Shown: positions 31,923-40,414 of the stretch, piece after piece | Layout of the letters: each line of letters begins with the position of its first letter | How positions within the stretch are numbered: position 1 is the first letter of the stretch | Assembly (NCBI GenBank): GCA_018263335.1 | Contig: JADFCY010000014.1 | Coordinates: 1-48,043 of the forward strand | Source of the DNA: Methanolinea sp. | Lineage (GTDB): Archaea > Halobacteriota > Methanomicrobia > Methanomicrobiales > Methanospirillaceae | Length of the DNA: 48,043 nt | Direction: 5' to 3' | Translations under genes and position numbers: made by a program | Notes under the pieces: model-generated | Database searches by the model: none | Told to the model about the DNA's origin: nothing | Seen by the model: the letters and a program-made list of their open reading frames with translations, nothing else

Positions 31923-33270
31923 ACGGCCTGCACGGGAACGTGTCCGTGACTTTTCAGAGGTGGATTGCGGGCTCTCTGCCGAGGAGGCGGTTGCCGAGGC
32001 AGAACGTTGCCTTCAGTGCAAGAAGCCCTCGTGCATAAAGGGATGCCCGGTGGAGATCGACATCCCTCTGTTCATTGCCCGCATCGCGGAAAGAGACTTC
32101 CTGGGTGCTGCACGGATCATCAAGGAGGCAAACCTCCTCCCTGCCGTCTGCGGCAGGGTCTGTCCCCAGGAGGTCCAGTGCGAGGGCGCGTGTATCCTCG
32201 GAGGAAAGGAGAGGCCAGTCCGGATTGGTGACCTGGAGCGTTTTGTTGCAGACCGGGAGCGGGAGCAGGGGCTCGTCATCCCTCCGGTCGCGGAGCCGAC
32301 CGGCAAAAGAGTCGCGGTTGTGGGTTCGGGGCCTGCGGGCCTGACCGCTGCGGCAGAGCTTGCCCGGGCCGGGCACAATGTCACGGTGTTTGAGTCCCTC
32401 CACGAGCCCGGGGGTGTCCTGATGTACGGAATCCCTTCGTTCCGGCTCCCCAAAGACGTGGTGCAGGCCGAGATCGACCAGCTCCGGGGGATGGGCGTCG
32501 AGATACTCACCAATCACCTCGCGGGTGCGAGCATTCCCGTCGCAGACCTGCATGCGTATGACGCAGTCTTTATTGGCACGGGCGCCGGGCTCCCCTTCTT
32601 CATGAATATCCCAGGTGAGCAGTTGAACGGTGTCTACTCTGCAAACGAGTTCCTGACACGGGTGAACCTGATGCACGCTGACCGGTTTCCCGAGTACGAT
32701 ACCCCTGTCAGGCATGCAGGCCGGGTCGTCGTGGTCGGGGGAGGGAACGTGGCGATGGACGCTGCCAGGGTTGCCCGGAGGCTTGGTGCACGGGTGACAC
32801 TTGTGTACCGGCGAAGAGAAGAGGACCTCCCCGCACGGAGGGCAGAGGTGATTCGTGCACAACAAGAGGGGGTCGAGTTCGAACTCTGCGCAAACCCCGT
32901 CAGGATCCTCGGGAGTCACTTCGTGACAGGGGTCGAGTGCGTGAGGATGGAGATGTGTTCACTGGACGATTCCGGCAGGCCCGAACCATCTCCTCTCAAG
33001 GGAAGCAACTTCACCATCGATGCCGACATGGTCATCCAGGCGATTGGCCAGGGGCCAAATCCCCTCCTGATACGAAAGATTGAGGGAATCACCTATGGAA
33101 GGAAGGGAAACATCCTTGTCGATGAAGAGGGGAGAAGCTCCCTTGAGAAGGTGTTTGCCGCAGGTGATGTCGCCACAGGCGCCGCAACGGTCATCCTTGC
33201 AATGGGAGGAGCAAAGAAGGCGGCAAGAGCGATCGACCGTATGCTCCGGGAAGATCAAAGGGATCATTGA
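31915..33270 (+). CDS. NfnB/SudA-like (glutamate synthase small-chain family) flavoprotein
   Basis: Protein of 451 aa from ATG 31915. The N-terminal Fe-S domain has AERCLQCKKPSCIKGCPVEI and CGRVCPQEVQCEGACILG. Two Rossmann motifs follow: FAD (VAVVGSGPAGLTAAAELARAG) and NADPH (VVVVGGGNVAMDAARVARRLG). The end DVATGAATVILAMGGAKKAA is typical of the GltD/NfnB family. Because the FNR-like subunit precedes it, a bifurcating transhydrogenase (Nfn) or sulfide dehydrogenase role is more likely than glutamate synthesis; no gltB is nearby. Confidence 0.92.
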   Translation: MGERPARERVRDFSEVDCGLSAEEAVAEAERCLQCKKPSCIKGCPVEIDIPLFIARIAERDFLGAARIIKEANLLPAVCGRVCPQEVQCEGACILGGKERPVRIGDLERFVADREREQGLVIPPVAEPTGKRVAVVGSGPAGLTAAAELARAGHNVTVFESLHEPGGVLMYGIPSFRLPKDVVQAEIDQLRGMGVEILTNHLAGASIPVADLHAYDAVFIGTGAGLPFFMNIPGEQLNGVYSANEFLTRVNLMHADRFPEYDTPVRHAGRVVVVGGGNVAMDAARVARRLGARVTLVYRRREEDLPARRAEVIRAQQEGVEFELCANPVRILGSHFVTGVECVRMEMCSLDDSGRPEPSPLKGSNFTIDADMVIQAIGQGPNPLLIRKIEGITYGRKGNILVDEEGRSSLEKVFAAGDVATGAATVILAMGGAKKAARAIDRMLREDQRDH

Positions 33271-33431
33271 TCTCCTCTGTCCGTTATCGACTGACCCGGG
33301 AACCACTGATCCCGCTGCGAACATGAGACCAGAATGAAGATAACACTTTTATTCTGAGAACAGAGGGTGCTGCATCACTTATTTTTTGAGTGAGACAAGT
33401 ATTATTTATCACACTCCTGCAAGTGATCACC

Positions 33432-33953
33432 ATGCCATTCATGGAGCTTATATGGCCGGTCTTCTTCCCGGCACTCGGTGCAATCGTCGCATTCGTGCAT
33501 ATATTGTGGAAGCGTCATGAGGGGGCAGATGTTTTTTGGGTCTTTCTCATGTGGCAGCTTGGGATCGGCCTCGGCCTCTCCTACATCTATGCCGGGTTCG
33601 GGCACCTTGCGTTTCCGGACCAGGTTGCCGCGTCCATCGGGTGGCCCCCTGGCAGCCCCTTCCAGCGGGAGGTCGGGCTGTGGGACTTCTCGATCGGCAT
33701 CGTCGGGTTGCTCTGCCTGAAATTCAGGTCGATCGGGTTCTGGACCGCGACCGTGATTGCATTTGGAATATTCTCTATCGGGGCAGGCATCGGGCATGTT
33801 TACGAACTGGTCGTCCACGGGGACGTGTCAATCAACAATGCAGGCCCGGTAATGTACGTGGATCTCCTGTACCCGGTCTTCCTGGGGATACTCCTCTTCC
33901 TCTGTGCGAGGAGGCATGCCATTTCCCATTCCACGCGGACTGAAGCGGACTGA
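33432..33953 (+). CDS. Integral membrane protein, DUF6790-like
   Basis: Protein of 173 aa with about five membrane segments (LIWPVFFPALGAIVAFVHIL; VFWVFLMWQLGIGLGLSYIY; WDFSIGIVGLLCL; WTATVIAFGIFSIGAGIGHVYELV; YVDLLYPVFLGILLFLC). The GIGHVYELVVHGD and NAG-x-V-x-Y-x-D blocks recall DUF6790 from memory. Function unknown. The start at 33432 follows a TATA-like TATTATTTATC (33399-33410) at leaderless distance. The gap after NfnB (33271-33431) shows no other feature. Confidence 0.75.
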   Translation: MPFMELIWPVFFPALGAIVAFVHILWKRHEGADVFWVFLMWQLGIGLGLSYIYAGFGHLAFPDQVAASIGWPPGSPFQREVGLWDFSIGIVGLLCLKFRSIGFWTATVIAFGIFSIGAGIGHVYELVVHGDVSINNAGPVMYVDLLYPVFLGILLFLCARRHAISHSTRTEAD

Positions 33954-34140
33954 TCCGGACTGATCCAGTATCGGGTGGGGTTCACCTCCTTTTTTCCCTG
34001 GCTTCACCTCATTTTCCAGGCAGGGCGAGTGGTTCACCCGGAGATGGTGAAAGAAAAAAATGTGGGGCGCGCTTCTAACCTGACCATGAGGGGAATATTA
34101 CAGTCCGGGGAGGCCTGGCTCCTGCAGGGAATCCATCGTG

Positions 34141-34147
34141 TTTTTTT
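34141..34147 (+). terminator. U-tract downstream of the DUF6790-like gene
   Basis: Seven T residues followed by further T-rich sequence in the convergent 290-base gap 33954-34243. A plausible plus-strand terminator, though TTTATACT here could also be read as a TATA box. Nothing else in the gap looks coding. Confidence 0.4.
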
Positions 34148-34243
34148 ATACTCTTTCTTGCATTTTAGACAGATGCAGGCGTCAGGCCAGGTTCTCGTTT
34201 GGGCCAGTGTACATCTGTCTCATGCCCTTATTGCGCACCACTC

Positions 34244-35419
34244 TCACATAAGCGCATAGCGCGCGAGCATTCCTTCATACACCAGGACTGCCTTCTCAAG
34301 GGATTCCACGGTGACATGCTCGTCGATTGCATGGAGCGTCCGGATCTCGCCCGGACCATACTCCACGACAGGAAAGCCGGCGTTTCTCAGGTATCTGGCG
34401 TCGCTTGCCGCCCACTGGACGATTGGCCTGGCGTGCTTTGAGTACACCTTCTCTATCTCGCCGAGGAGGCGGGTCACGAGCGGCGAGTCGGGCGGCGTGA
34501 TGGTCGGGTCCGAGCTGTTGGTCACCGATATCTCCGCTCGTGGCGCGTGGCAGCGGATCTCACCGAGGAGGGCAGGGAGGCTGCACCCCCATGGTATGCG
34601 GAGGTCAAGCTCGAGGCTGCACTGCTGGGCTACGATGTTCGCCTTCTCGCCCCCCTCGATCTTCCCCGGGTTGTACATCACGTGAGTGAGGACTCTCTTC
34701 GTATCCTCCATTGCGAAGAGCTCTCTGAGGATCGCAGACGATTCGGTGATGATCCGGGCAATCGCGGGATCGGCCGGGCGATACTCCCGCTCGTGAAGCC
34801 CCCTGATGAAATCGAGGAGCGAGAACGCCTCCATCACTGCGCTCACCCCTTTTGCAGGGTAGAGAGAGCCGTGCCCGGGCTCCCCCCTGAACCTGCAGCA
34901 GAGGCGCATCAATCCCTTCTGCCCGACGTTTGGGGAATGAGCCGGTGTGGGCTCGGCAACGATAGTATCACAGGGGACGAGGCATTTGCTGGCAAGGAGG
35001 GCCTGGATGCCATGTGTCCCGCTTGTCTCCTCATCACACACGAACGCAAGATCTGCAGGGAGTTCCCTCCCGGAATCGATGAACTCCCTGCAGGCAGCAA
35101 GGATCGAGGCGCATCCCCCCTTCATGTCAGTGGCACCCCTGCCCCAGACCTTCCCTTCTTTGAGTTCCCCACCCCATGGGTCCATCGTCCACCCGTCATC
35201 AAGTGCAGGAACCACGTCTACGTGCCCGCAGAAGAGGAGTCTCCCGTTCGCCGGGAAAGTGACAAGGTTGTCCCTCCCTTCCGGCCTGTGTATCACCCGG
35301 GTGGCAATCCCGAGAGAATCAGTAAATTGACGAATAAATTCGATGATTTCCCGGGTGTCTCCCGGGGGATTCTCGCTCCGGATTCTCACCAGGGCAGCAC
35401 AGAGGTCAGCGACGTTCAT
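34244..35419 (-). CDS. M20 family metallopeptidase/deacylase (ArgE/DapE-like)
   Basis: Protein of 391 aa. Two-zinc site residues: H and D in LLFCGHVDVVP, the bridging Asp in GRGATDMKGG, Glu pair in CDEETSG, Glu/Asp ligand in VAEPTP and the last His in LHAIDEHVTV. The dimerisation domain lies at residues about 175-285. The family hydrolyses amide bonds of N-acyl amino acids or succinyl-diaminopimelate. Because dapA and dapB are in this window a DapE role is tempting, but the genes are not adjacent and specificity cannot be read. Co-directional with the upstream hypothetical gene, 14 bases apart. Confidence 0.9.
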   Translation of the reverse strand: MNVADLCAALVRIRSENPPGDTREIIEFIRQFTDSLGIATRVIHRPEGRDNLVTFPANGRLLFCGHVDVVPALDDGWTMDPWGGELKEGKVWGRGATDMKGGCASILAACREFIDSGRELPADLAFVCDEETSGTHGIQALLASKCLVPCDTIVAEPTPAHSPNVGQKGLMRLCCRFRGEPGHGSLYPAKGVSAVMEAFSLLDFIRGLHEREYRPADPAIARIITESSAILRELFAMEDTKRVLTHVMYNPGKIEGGEKANIVAQQCSLELDLRIPWGCSLPALLGEIRCHAPRAEISVTNSSDPTITPPDSPLVTRLLGEIEKVYSKHARPIVQWAASDARYLRNAGFPVVEYGPGEIRTLHAIDEHVTVESLEKAVLVYEGMLARYALM

Positions 35420-35433
35420 GTGATACGGGGGGG

Positions 35434-35937
35434 TTAGGTCTTCCCCTTGAATTCCTCAAAGAGGGTTGCGAGCGAGGCGTCCTGGTAAAGGCCCTTTAAA
35501 AATTCTGCCTTGAAGAACTCATCGATCAGAGAGCGGTAGACATGGGGAGGGGTTGGGTTTCTGCTGTCCCGCTCAAAGATGATCCTGAAGCTCATGTAAC
35601 GGGCCTCGTCTTCGTCGTCGTATACCCTACGCCAGAGAGTGGGAAGCGCCTTGAACCGTTCAGGGTGCTCCTTCTTCAGCCAGTTTATAAACGCCGGAAA
35701 TTTTGGCCGGTCGCCGAGCTTCTCCTGGTCAACTCTGCACCGCAGGTATTCGCCGGTCATCATCACCCTGGGAGACTTGTAATGGTAGGCCATGAGACTG
35801 ATCGTGTAGTCCAGGTGTGCGAGGGCATCTATGAAATAAAACGCGAGCACGTGGTGCCACATGGTCTCGTCCTGTAAAATGAGAGACTTCTCATAGAGGT
35901 GCTCGAGTACGTGCACGTATTCGCTGTCTGAACTCAT
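35434..35937 (-). CDS. Conserved hypothetical protein
   Basis: Protein of 167 aa, soluble and mainly helical. It is rich in His, Tyr and Trp in its first half (DETMWHHVLAFYFIDALAHLDYTI; LMAYHYKSPRVMM) and charged in its second half. I do not recognise the family. The clustered His/Asp/Glu could bind metal, but this is speculation. A minus-strand TATA-like TGTATTTACT (35961-35970) predicts a leaderless start. Probably co-transcribed with the M20 gene. Confidence 0.7.
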   Translation of the reverse strand: MSSDSEYVHVLEHLYEKSLILQDETMWHHVLAFYFIDALAHLDYTISLMAYHYKSPRVMMTGEYLRCRVDQEKLGDRPKFPAFINWLKKEHPERFKALPTLWRRVYDDEDEARYMSFRIIFERDSRNPTPPHVYRSLIDEFFKAEFLKGLYQDASLATLFEEFKGKT

Positions 35938-36025
35938 GGTGAAATTTCAGACGCGGGGGAGTAAATACATTCCGGAAATGGCAAATTTTCCTGTTTTCAC
36001 AAAAAATACGCAGGAAAACACCCGT

Positions 36026-36919
36026 TTACCGGAAGAAGGGAGCCCGCCGGCGGACCGCCTCGCAAAAGAGCGCCTCGAGTTCCCCGCCGTACTTCCCCCG
36101 GATGTCGACGTGGTTGTCTGTGCGGAGGAGGCACGGCTTCAATTTTCCATCCGAGGTGACCCTGAGGCGGTTACAGAAGGCGCAGAACTCGGTGTTGTGA
36201 AGGGGCCTCACCACCTCGACTTCCGCCCCGTCGATGCAGTACTTCTTCCTGTGGTGCATCCTCCTCGTGAGGATCTCCTGAGAGTTGCGGGAGAGCCATG
36301 CCTCGAGTTCCCTGAGTTCATGATGATTGGTACAGTCCCGGAACTCCATGAGCTCGATCACCTGCAGGATAAGGTTTCGGTTCCCTCTCACGAACCGGAT
36401 GAAGTCATCGACCTCGTGCTCGTTTATCCCCTTCAGGAGGACCATGTTCAGCTTTATCGGAGTAAGCCGGGCATCGATCGCGGCATCGATGCCGGCCAGC
36501 ACGTCGTCAAGGCAGTCAGACCCCGTGATCTTCCGGTATGTCTCGTGGTCAAGGCTGTCAAGGCTCACATTCACCCGCGATAGCCCTGCATCGGCGAGAT
36601 CCTGTGCGATGTCGGCAAGGAGCGTACCGTTGGTGGTCATCGAGCACTCCATCTGGTCCGGGACGGCCCTCACAATGTCGGGAAGGTCGGCGCGGAGGCA
36701 TGGTTCACCGCCTGTAAACTTGACGCTGCCTATATCGAACTTTGCGGCCACCCTCATGATCTCGGCAAGCTCTTCAAGGGAGAGTGGGGCTTTTGGATCT
36801 TTCTCTCCCTCGGCGTGGCAATAGATGCAGTGGAGGTTGCACGCCGGTGTCAGGCTGATCCGGAGGTTGCTGACCGGGCGGTTATAGGGGTCCTTCAGTC
36901 TCACTCCTGTACCCCACAA
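36026..36919 (-). CDS. moaA: GTP 3',8-cyclase (molybdenum cofactor)
   Basis: Protein of 297 aa. It is a radical SAM enzyme catalysing the first step of molybdopterin synthesis, used in methanogens for Mo/W formylmethanofuran and formate dehydrogenases. N-terminal cluster: LTPACNLHCIYCHAEG (C-x3-C-x2-C). KFTGGEPCLRADL and NGTLLADIA follow. The second cluster is at the C-terminus (TEFCAFCNRLRVTSDGKLKPC, C-x2-C-x13-C). The ATG at 36919 overlaps rlmE by 38 bases; GTG at 36904 is a shorter alternative. The C-terminus ends RRAPFFR rather than bacterial Gly-Gly. Confidence 0.94.
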   Translation of the reverse strand: MWGTGVRLKDPYNRPVSNLRISLTPACNLHCIYCHAEGEKDPKAPLSLEELAEIMRVAAKFDIGSVKFTGGEPCLRADLPDIVRAVPDQMECSMTTNGTLLADIAQDLADAGLSRVNVSLDSLDHETYRKITGSDCLDDVLAGIDAAIDARLTPIKLNMVLLKGINEHEVDDFIRFVRGNRNLILQVIELMEFRDCTNHHELRELEAWLSRNSQEILTRRMHHRKKYCIDGAEVEVVRPLHNTEFCAFCNRLRVTSDGKLKPCLLRTDNHVDIRGKYGGELEALFCEAVRRRAPFFR

Positions 36920-37490
36920 AGTTCCTTGCGATGATGTAAATCTCGCTGCTCCCCTTCCGGGAAGCCTGGCATTTGAAGGTCTTTACCGAGAAGAAATACT
37001 GCCGTACCTCCTCGAGGAGGGTGGAAAAGTCCTCTCCCTGGAATGATTTTAAAATGAGATTTCCCCCGGGTTTCAGCACGTCGCATGCAAATGCGAGCAC
37101 CTCCTCCCCGAGGCCGATTGCCCTTGCCTGGTCATAGCTCCGGTGGCCCGAGAGTTTCGGAGCAGCGTCGGAAATCACCACGTTGACAGTCCCGAGAAGA
37201 GATCGTACCTTTTCACGGAGATCGTGGTCTGTGAGGTCTGCAACGAGGGTGGTTACTCCCTCAAGGGGAGCGATGGGGGAAAGGTCTATACCCGCCAGTC
37301 GGCCGTCAGTGAGGCCTCTCGCTACCTGGAGCCAGCTCCCAGGTGCTGCACCAAGGTCGAGGACATTGTCATGGTCCCGTATCAGGTGATACCGGTCCTG
37401 GATCTCCTGCAGTTTATATGCGGCCCGGGACCGGTATCCCTCGCGAACTGCCCGCAGATACGTACGATCCCTTCCCCATTGTGAACCCAT
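36882..37490 (-). CDS. rlmE: rRNA (uridine-2'-O-)-methyltransferase RlmE/FtsJ
   Basis: Protein of 202 aa from ATG 37490. SAM-binding motif VLDLGAAPGSWLQVA, then VVISDAAPKLSG, LKPGGNLILKSFQG and SSEIYIIARNF. The K-D-K-E catalytic tetrad of FtsJ enzymes is visible (K in YKLQEI, D in SDAAP, K in LILKSF, E in SSEIY). It methylates a 23S rRNA ribose in the A loop, or tRNA in some relatives. A minus-strand TATA-like element around 37538-37547 serves rlmE and probably moaA. Confidence 0.93.
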   Translation of the reverse strand: MGSQWGRDRTYLRAVREGYRSRAAYKLQEIQDRYHLIRDHDNVLDLGAAPGSWLQVARGLTDGRLAGIDLSPIAPLEGVTTLVADLTDHDLREKVRSLLGTVNVVISDAAPKLSGHRSYDQARAIGLGEEVLAFACDVLKPGGNLILKSFQGEDFSTLLEEVRQYFFSVKTFKCQASRKGSSEIYIIARNFVGYRSETEGPL

Positions 37491-37561
37491 GGCATTATCC
37501 ACCGTCGTAATACCGGAAAGATTGGATGAAATCAGATATCATTAAAACGTTGATGGCGTAG

Positions 37562-37569
37562 TTTATAAT
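37562..37569 (+). promoter_or_regulatory. TATA box of the PCNA-primase operon
   Basis: TTTATAAT, centred about 26 bases before the PCNA ATG, predicting a leaderless mRNA. A second AT-rich stretch (ACATATATAC, 37571-37580) is too close to the ATG to serve. Confidence 0.6.
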
Positions 37570-37590
37570 TACATATATACGGGGTGTACG

Positions 37591-38334
37591 ATGTTAAAAG
37601 CAACGATTGATGCAGATATTCTCAAAGAGTCCATCGACGCCATCTCAGCCCTGGTCACGGAATGCCGGCTCCACACCGACGAGAACGGCCTCTCGACCCG
37701 TGCGGTCGATACCGCCAACGTGGCCATGGTCTCACTCACGCTGAAGAAAGAGGCTTTCTCTGCGTTTGAGTCGACGAAAGGTGAGATTGGACTCGATATC
37801 GCCAAGCTGAAGAATATATTCGGCATGATGGGGAAGAACGACCTCATCAGCCTTGAACTCCCCGAAGACGGACACAAGCTGAAAGTAAGTTTTGAAGGGT
37901 ACCGCTATTCCATCACCCTGCTTGACCCTAACACCATCAGGAAAGACCCGAACCCTCCGAATATCGACCTCCCGGGCAAGGTGGTCCTCTCCGGGAATGA
38001 TCTCTATAACTCCATCAAGGCCGCGGCAGTGGTCTCCGATAAGATCGCACTTGGGATCGACGCTGCCCAGCAGCTCTTTTTCATGGCGGCAGAGGGGGAT
38101 ACCGATCATATCAGGCGCGAGTTCGGAAAGAGCGAGGTGAACTTCCTCAACGGGATTGAGGCCCGTTCCCTCTTCTCGCTCGATTACCTCAAGGACATGG
38201 GCAGAGTGATGGGCAGGGCGGATGAGGTGGAGGTCTCGCTCGGCATCGATCACCCTGCAAAGTTTGCATTCTATATCGCGGGAGGTCAGGGGTATGTGGA
38301 GTACCTGCTGGCGCCCCGCATTGAGGCGGATTGA
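37591..38334 (+). CDS. pcn: DNA polymerase sliding clamp (PCNA)
   Basis: Protein of 247 aa. It forms the trimeric ring that tethers polymerases, ligase and FEN1 through PIP boxes. The N-terminus (MLKATIDADILKESIDAISAL) and LSTRAVDTANVAMVSLTL are typical of archaeal PCNA. The interdomain-loop and C-terminal strands (AKFAFYIAGGQGYVEYLLAPRIEAD) are present. Its stop overlaps the start of priL by one base (TGATG), giving a replication operon. Confidence 0.96.
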   Translation: MLKATIDADILKESIDAISALVTECRLHTDENGLSTRAVDTANVAMVSLTLKKEAFSAFESTKGEIGLDIAKLKNIFGMMGKNDLISLELPEDGHKLKVSFEGYRYSITLLDPNTIRKDPNPPNIDLPGKVVLSGNDLYNSIKAAAVVSDKIALGIDAAQQLFFMAAEGDTDHIRREFGKSEVNFLNGIEARSLFSLDYLKDMGRVMGRADEVEVSLGIDHPAKFAFYIAGGQGYVEYLLAPRIEAD

Positions 38335-39362
38335 TGCGGGTCTCTCTTGAGACAAGAGATTTTGCAAAATACCCTTTTTTGAAGGAATCCCAGCAGTTCA
38401 TGCTGCAGAACCATGAATCGGTCGACACTTTCCTCCAGTCAAGCGCCGGAAAGGTCGCGATACGGTACGCGGTAGAGCGGGTGCAGCGCGCGCTCTCCCA
38501 CGCGGCGCAGGCAATCGATACAGGAAGCTCTTCTGTCCCCTCAGACAACCTTGGAGTGAGGCTCGAAGTCTCATCCTATGCGCTCGCAAGAGTCCTGGTG
38601 TCCTGCGGGAAGGAGCGTGCACTGATCGATCGCCTCACGCGATATGAGGCGCAGCGGGCGTTCGCCTTCCTTGAGGCTGACGACGAAACGAAGAGGGAGT
38701 ATGTCGCAGCGCAGGTAGGGTTCTCTTTCGAGGAGTCTTCCCTTCCCGTCACCAGGTACGTCGAGATTACCGCGGGAATGAAGGAGGAACGCTGGAGGCT
38801 GGTGAACAGGGAGGTCATCGAGGGAAGAGTCAAGATCGAACCCCTTGAGGCGGAAGAACTCCTGAAAGAGCAGATCAGGGTGACCCTCCTCTCCCAGCTG
38901 CCCCTGGACGTGCCATGGTCCCTCTGCGAAGAGCTGGCACCGTATGTGTCCAGGATCCAGGAGACGTTCCAGCAGAAGATGCTCGAAGACTTCGGGGAGG
39001 TCGACGAGTCGTGCTTCCCCCCCTGCATGCAGGCGATCGTCTCGGCACTCTCGGGTGGATTGAATATTACGCACTCGGGGCGGTTTGCCCTCACCGCGTT
39101 TCTGCACAATATCGGGATGGACAGCACCCAGATTATCACGCTCTATTGCAGGGCCCCGGATTTCGACATAAGCAAGACCCAATACCAGGTCGAGCATATC
39201 TCTGGGAGAGGGGGCACCGGAACAGAGTACACCGCCCCCTCATGCGCGGCGATGCGGACACTGGGGCTCTGCGTTTCGCCGGATGCATCCTGCGAGAGGG
39301 TGAACCACCCCCTCAACTATTACCGGAGCAGGAAGAAGGGAAAGAGTGGGAAGCCTAACTGA
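38334..39362 (+). CDS. priL: DNA primase large subunit PriL
   Basis: Protein of 342 aa from ATG 38334. It pairs with the catalytic PriS (not in this window) and helps primer initiation and transfer. The C-terminal domain has clustered Cys expected for the 4Fe-4S site (CFPPCMQAIV; TAPSCAAMRTLGLC; SCERVNHPLNYY) and the NITHSGRFALTAFLHNIG block. The N-terminal half is helical. It ends tail to tail with a small membrane-protein gene, overlapping it by 8 bases. Confidence 0.94.
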   Translation: MRVSLETRDFAKYPFLKESQQFMLQNHESVDTFLQSSAGKVAIRYAVERVQRALSHAAQAIDTGSSSVPSDNLGVRLEVSSYALARVLVSCGKERALIDRLTRYEAQRAFAFLEADDETKREYVAAQVGFSFEESSLPVTRYVEITAGMKEERWRLVNREVIEGRVKIEPLEAEELLKEQIRVTLLSQLPLDVPWSLCEELAPYVSRIQETFQQKMLEDFGEVDESCFPPCMQAIVSALSGGLNITHSGRFALTAFLHNIGMDSTQIITLYCRAPDFDISKTQYQVEHISGRGGTGTEYTAPSCAAMRTLGLCVSPDASCERVNHPLNYYRSRKKGKSGKPN

Positions 39363-39585
39363 TGGCTTTGTTTATGTAGAACCCGGCACCGCTCATGGTA
39401 AGGATGAATATGGCGATTGCGAGCAGGTAGGCGATCCCCGGTTCGAGGAACGCGGGCAGCACGAGGAGAAAGACCAGCAGGACGATGAAACTGACCACGG
39501 CAGAGAGTATATCGAGTATCCGTGCATCCATGCGTATTTGTACTTCGTCCTGCATGATATCATTATCTTCTCCCTGGGATCCCAT
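39355..39585 (-). CDS. Small membrane protein with two transmembrane helices
   Basis: Protein of 76 aa from ATG 39585. The N-terminal 25 residues are polar and acidic. Two hydrophobic helices follow (LSAVVSFIVLLVFLLVLPAFL and IAYLLAIAIFILTMSGAGFYI) with a short turn. No known family recognised. Longer in-frame starts up to 39756 are rejected because they overlap the thiN coding region. Function unknown. Confidence 0.6.
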   Translation of the reverse strand: MGSQGEDNDIMQDEVQIRMDARILDILSAVVSFIVLLVFLLVLPAFLEPGIAYLLAIAIFILTMSGAGFYINKAIS

Positions 39586-39640
39586 GGTGCCGAAAGGCCT
39601 GTGAAGGATAGGTACATAGCGCCGCAGCGTGCATGGGATA

Positions 39641-40195
39641 ATGATGAGCATACCGGGTGATGACAGGGAGTCGGTACTGCGCGCATTGCAGGAAGGCGTG
39701 CACAGTCTCTGCCTCGGCATGGACGTTCGCCTGATACCTGAGGTGGGATCAAACATCGCCTATGCCCTTCCCGCGGCACGTGATCCGGGACAGGTTGCGG
39801 CTGTACAGGGACGCATCGTGCGCCTGTCGGGGCGCCCCCATCCCGTGGGCGAAGTATCGTTCGGGGCCAGCGATCACGTGGCTCGCATCGTGCTCACGGC
39901 CATGCGGTTCGATCCCCAGGTAAGGTGCGCCGCAAATATTGCCTACGCTGCCGCGACTGTCAGGATGCTTGAGGATATGCTCCTTGAGGTCCGCACGTTT
40001 GACAGGTCTGCAGAGCCTCCCGGGGTGAAGACCATGGACTGGGGCGTGGCCTCGTGCTGCCGGGATGGAGTCCCTGATGTGATCTATGACCTTGGATCGA
40101 AAGGAAAGGAGCCCATGATCAGGCTCCTCGGGGAGAACCCTGATGCAGTCGTAAAAAACATTCTTAAAGTCTCGGCGCGTATGAATAAAGAATAA
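39641..40195 (+). CDS. thiN: Thiamine-phosphate synthase ThiN domain protein
   Basis: About 184 aa (ATG 39641, 39644 or 39629 all possible). The whole protein is a ThiN domain: PEVGSNIAYALP, FGASDHVARIVLTAMRFDPQVRCAAN and PDVIYDLGSKGKEPMIRLLGENP. ThiN replaces bacterial ThiE in archaea, joining HMP-diphosphate and thiazole phosphate. It is usually fused to ThiD; here it stands alone. Free-standing ThiN can also be part of regulators, but no HTH is seen. S17e follows after 17 bases. Confidence 0.88.
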   Translation: MMSIPGDDRESVLRALQEGVHSLCLGMDVRLIPEVGSNIAYALPAARDPGQVAAVQGRIVRLSGRPHPVGEVSFGASDHVARIVLTAMRFDPQVRCAANIAYAAATVRMLEDMLLEVRTFDRSAEPPGVKTMDWGVASCCRDGVPDVIYDLGSKGKEPMIRLLGENPDAVVKNILKVSARMNKE

Positions 40196-40212
40196 CCACG
40201 AGGAATGTCCAC

Positions 40213-40401
40213 ATGGGAATCAAACCCACCTACATCAAGGCAATAGGAATCGAGCTGCTGAACCATCACGGGACCAGGTTCTCCAACAATTTCGACGAGA
40301 ACAAGCAGACCGTCACTGAAGTCACGAACATCGAGAGCAAACGGGTGAGGAACCGGGTCGCCGGGTATATCACCAGAAAGGTAAATACCAAAAGACGCTG
40401 A
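40213..40401 (+). CDS. rps17e: 30S ribosomal protein S17e
   Basis: Protein of 62 aa (MGIKPTYIKAIGIELLNHHG; NNFDENKQTVTEVTNIESK; basic end KVNTKRR), the normal archaeal length and pattern. GAGGAATG lies a few bases before the ATG. It sits between thiN and dapA, 13 bases before dapA. Confidence 0.96.
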   Translation: MGIKPTYIKAIGIELLNHHGTRFSNNFDENKQTVTEVTNIESKRVRNRVAGYITRKVNTKRR

Positions 40402-40414
40402 ATACCTCTCTCGT

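Noticed and set aside
34174-34259. 27-codon ORF after a TATA-like TTTATACT in the convergent gap
   Set aside because: It overlaps the end of the M20 gene, has no SD or recognisable pattern, and the T-run is better explained as a terminator.
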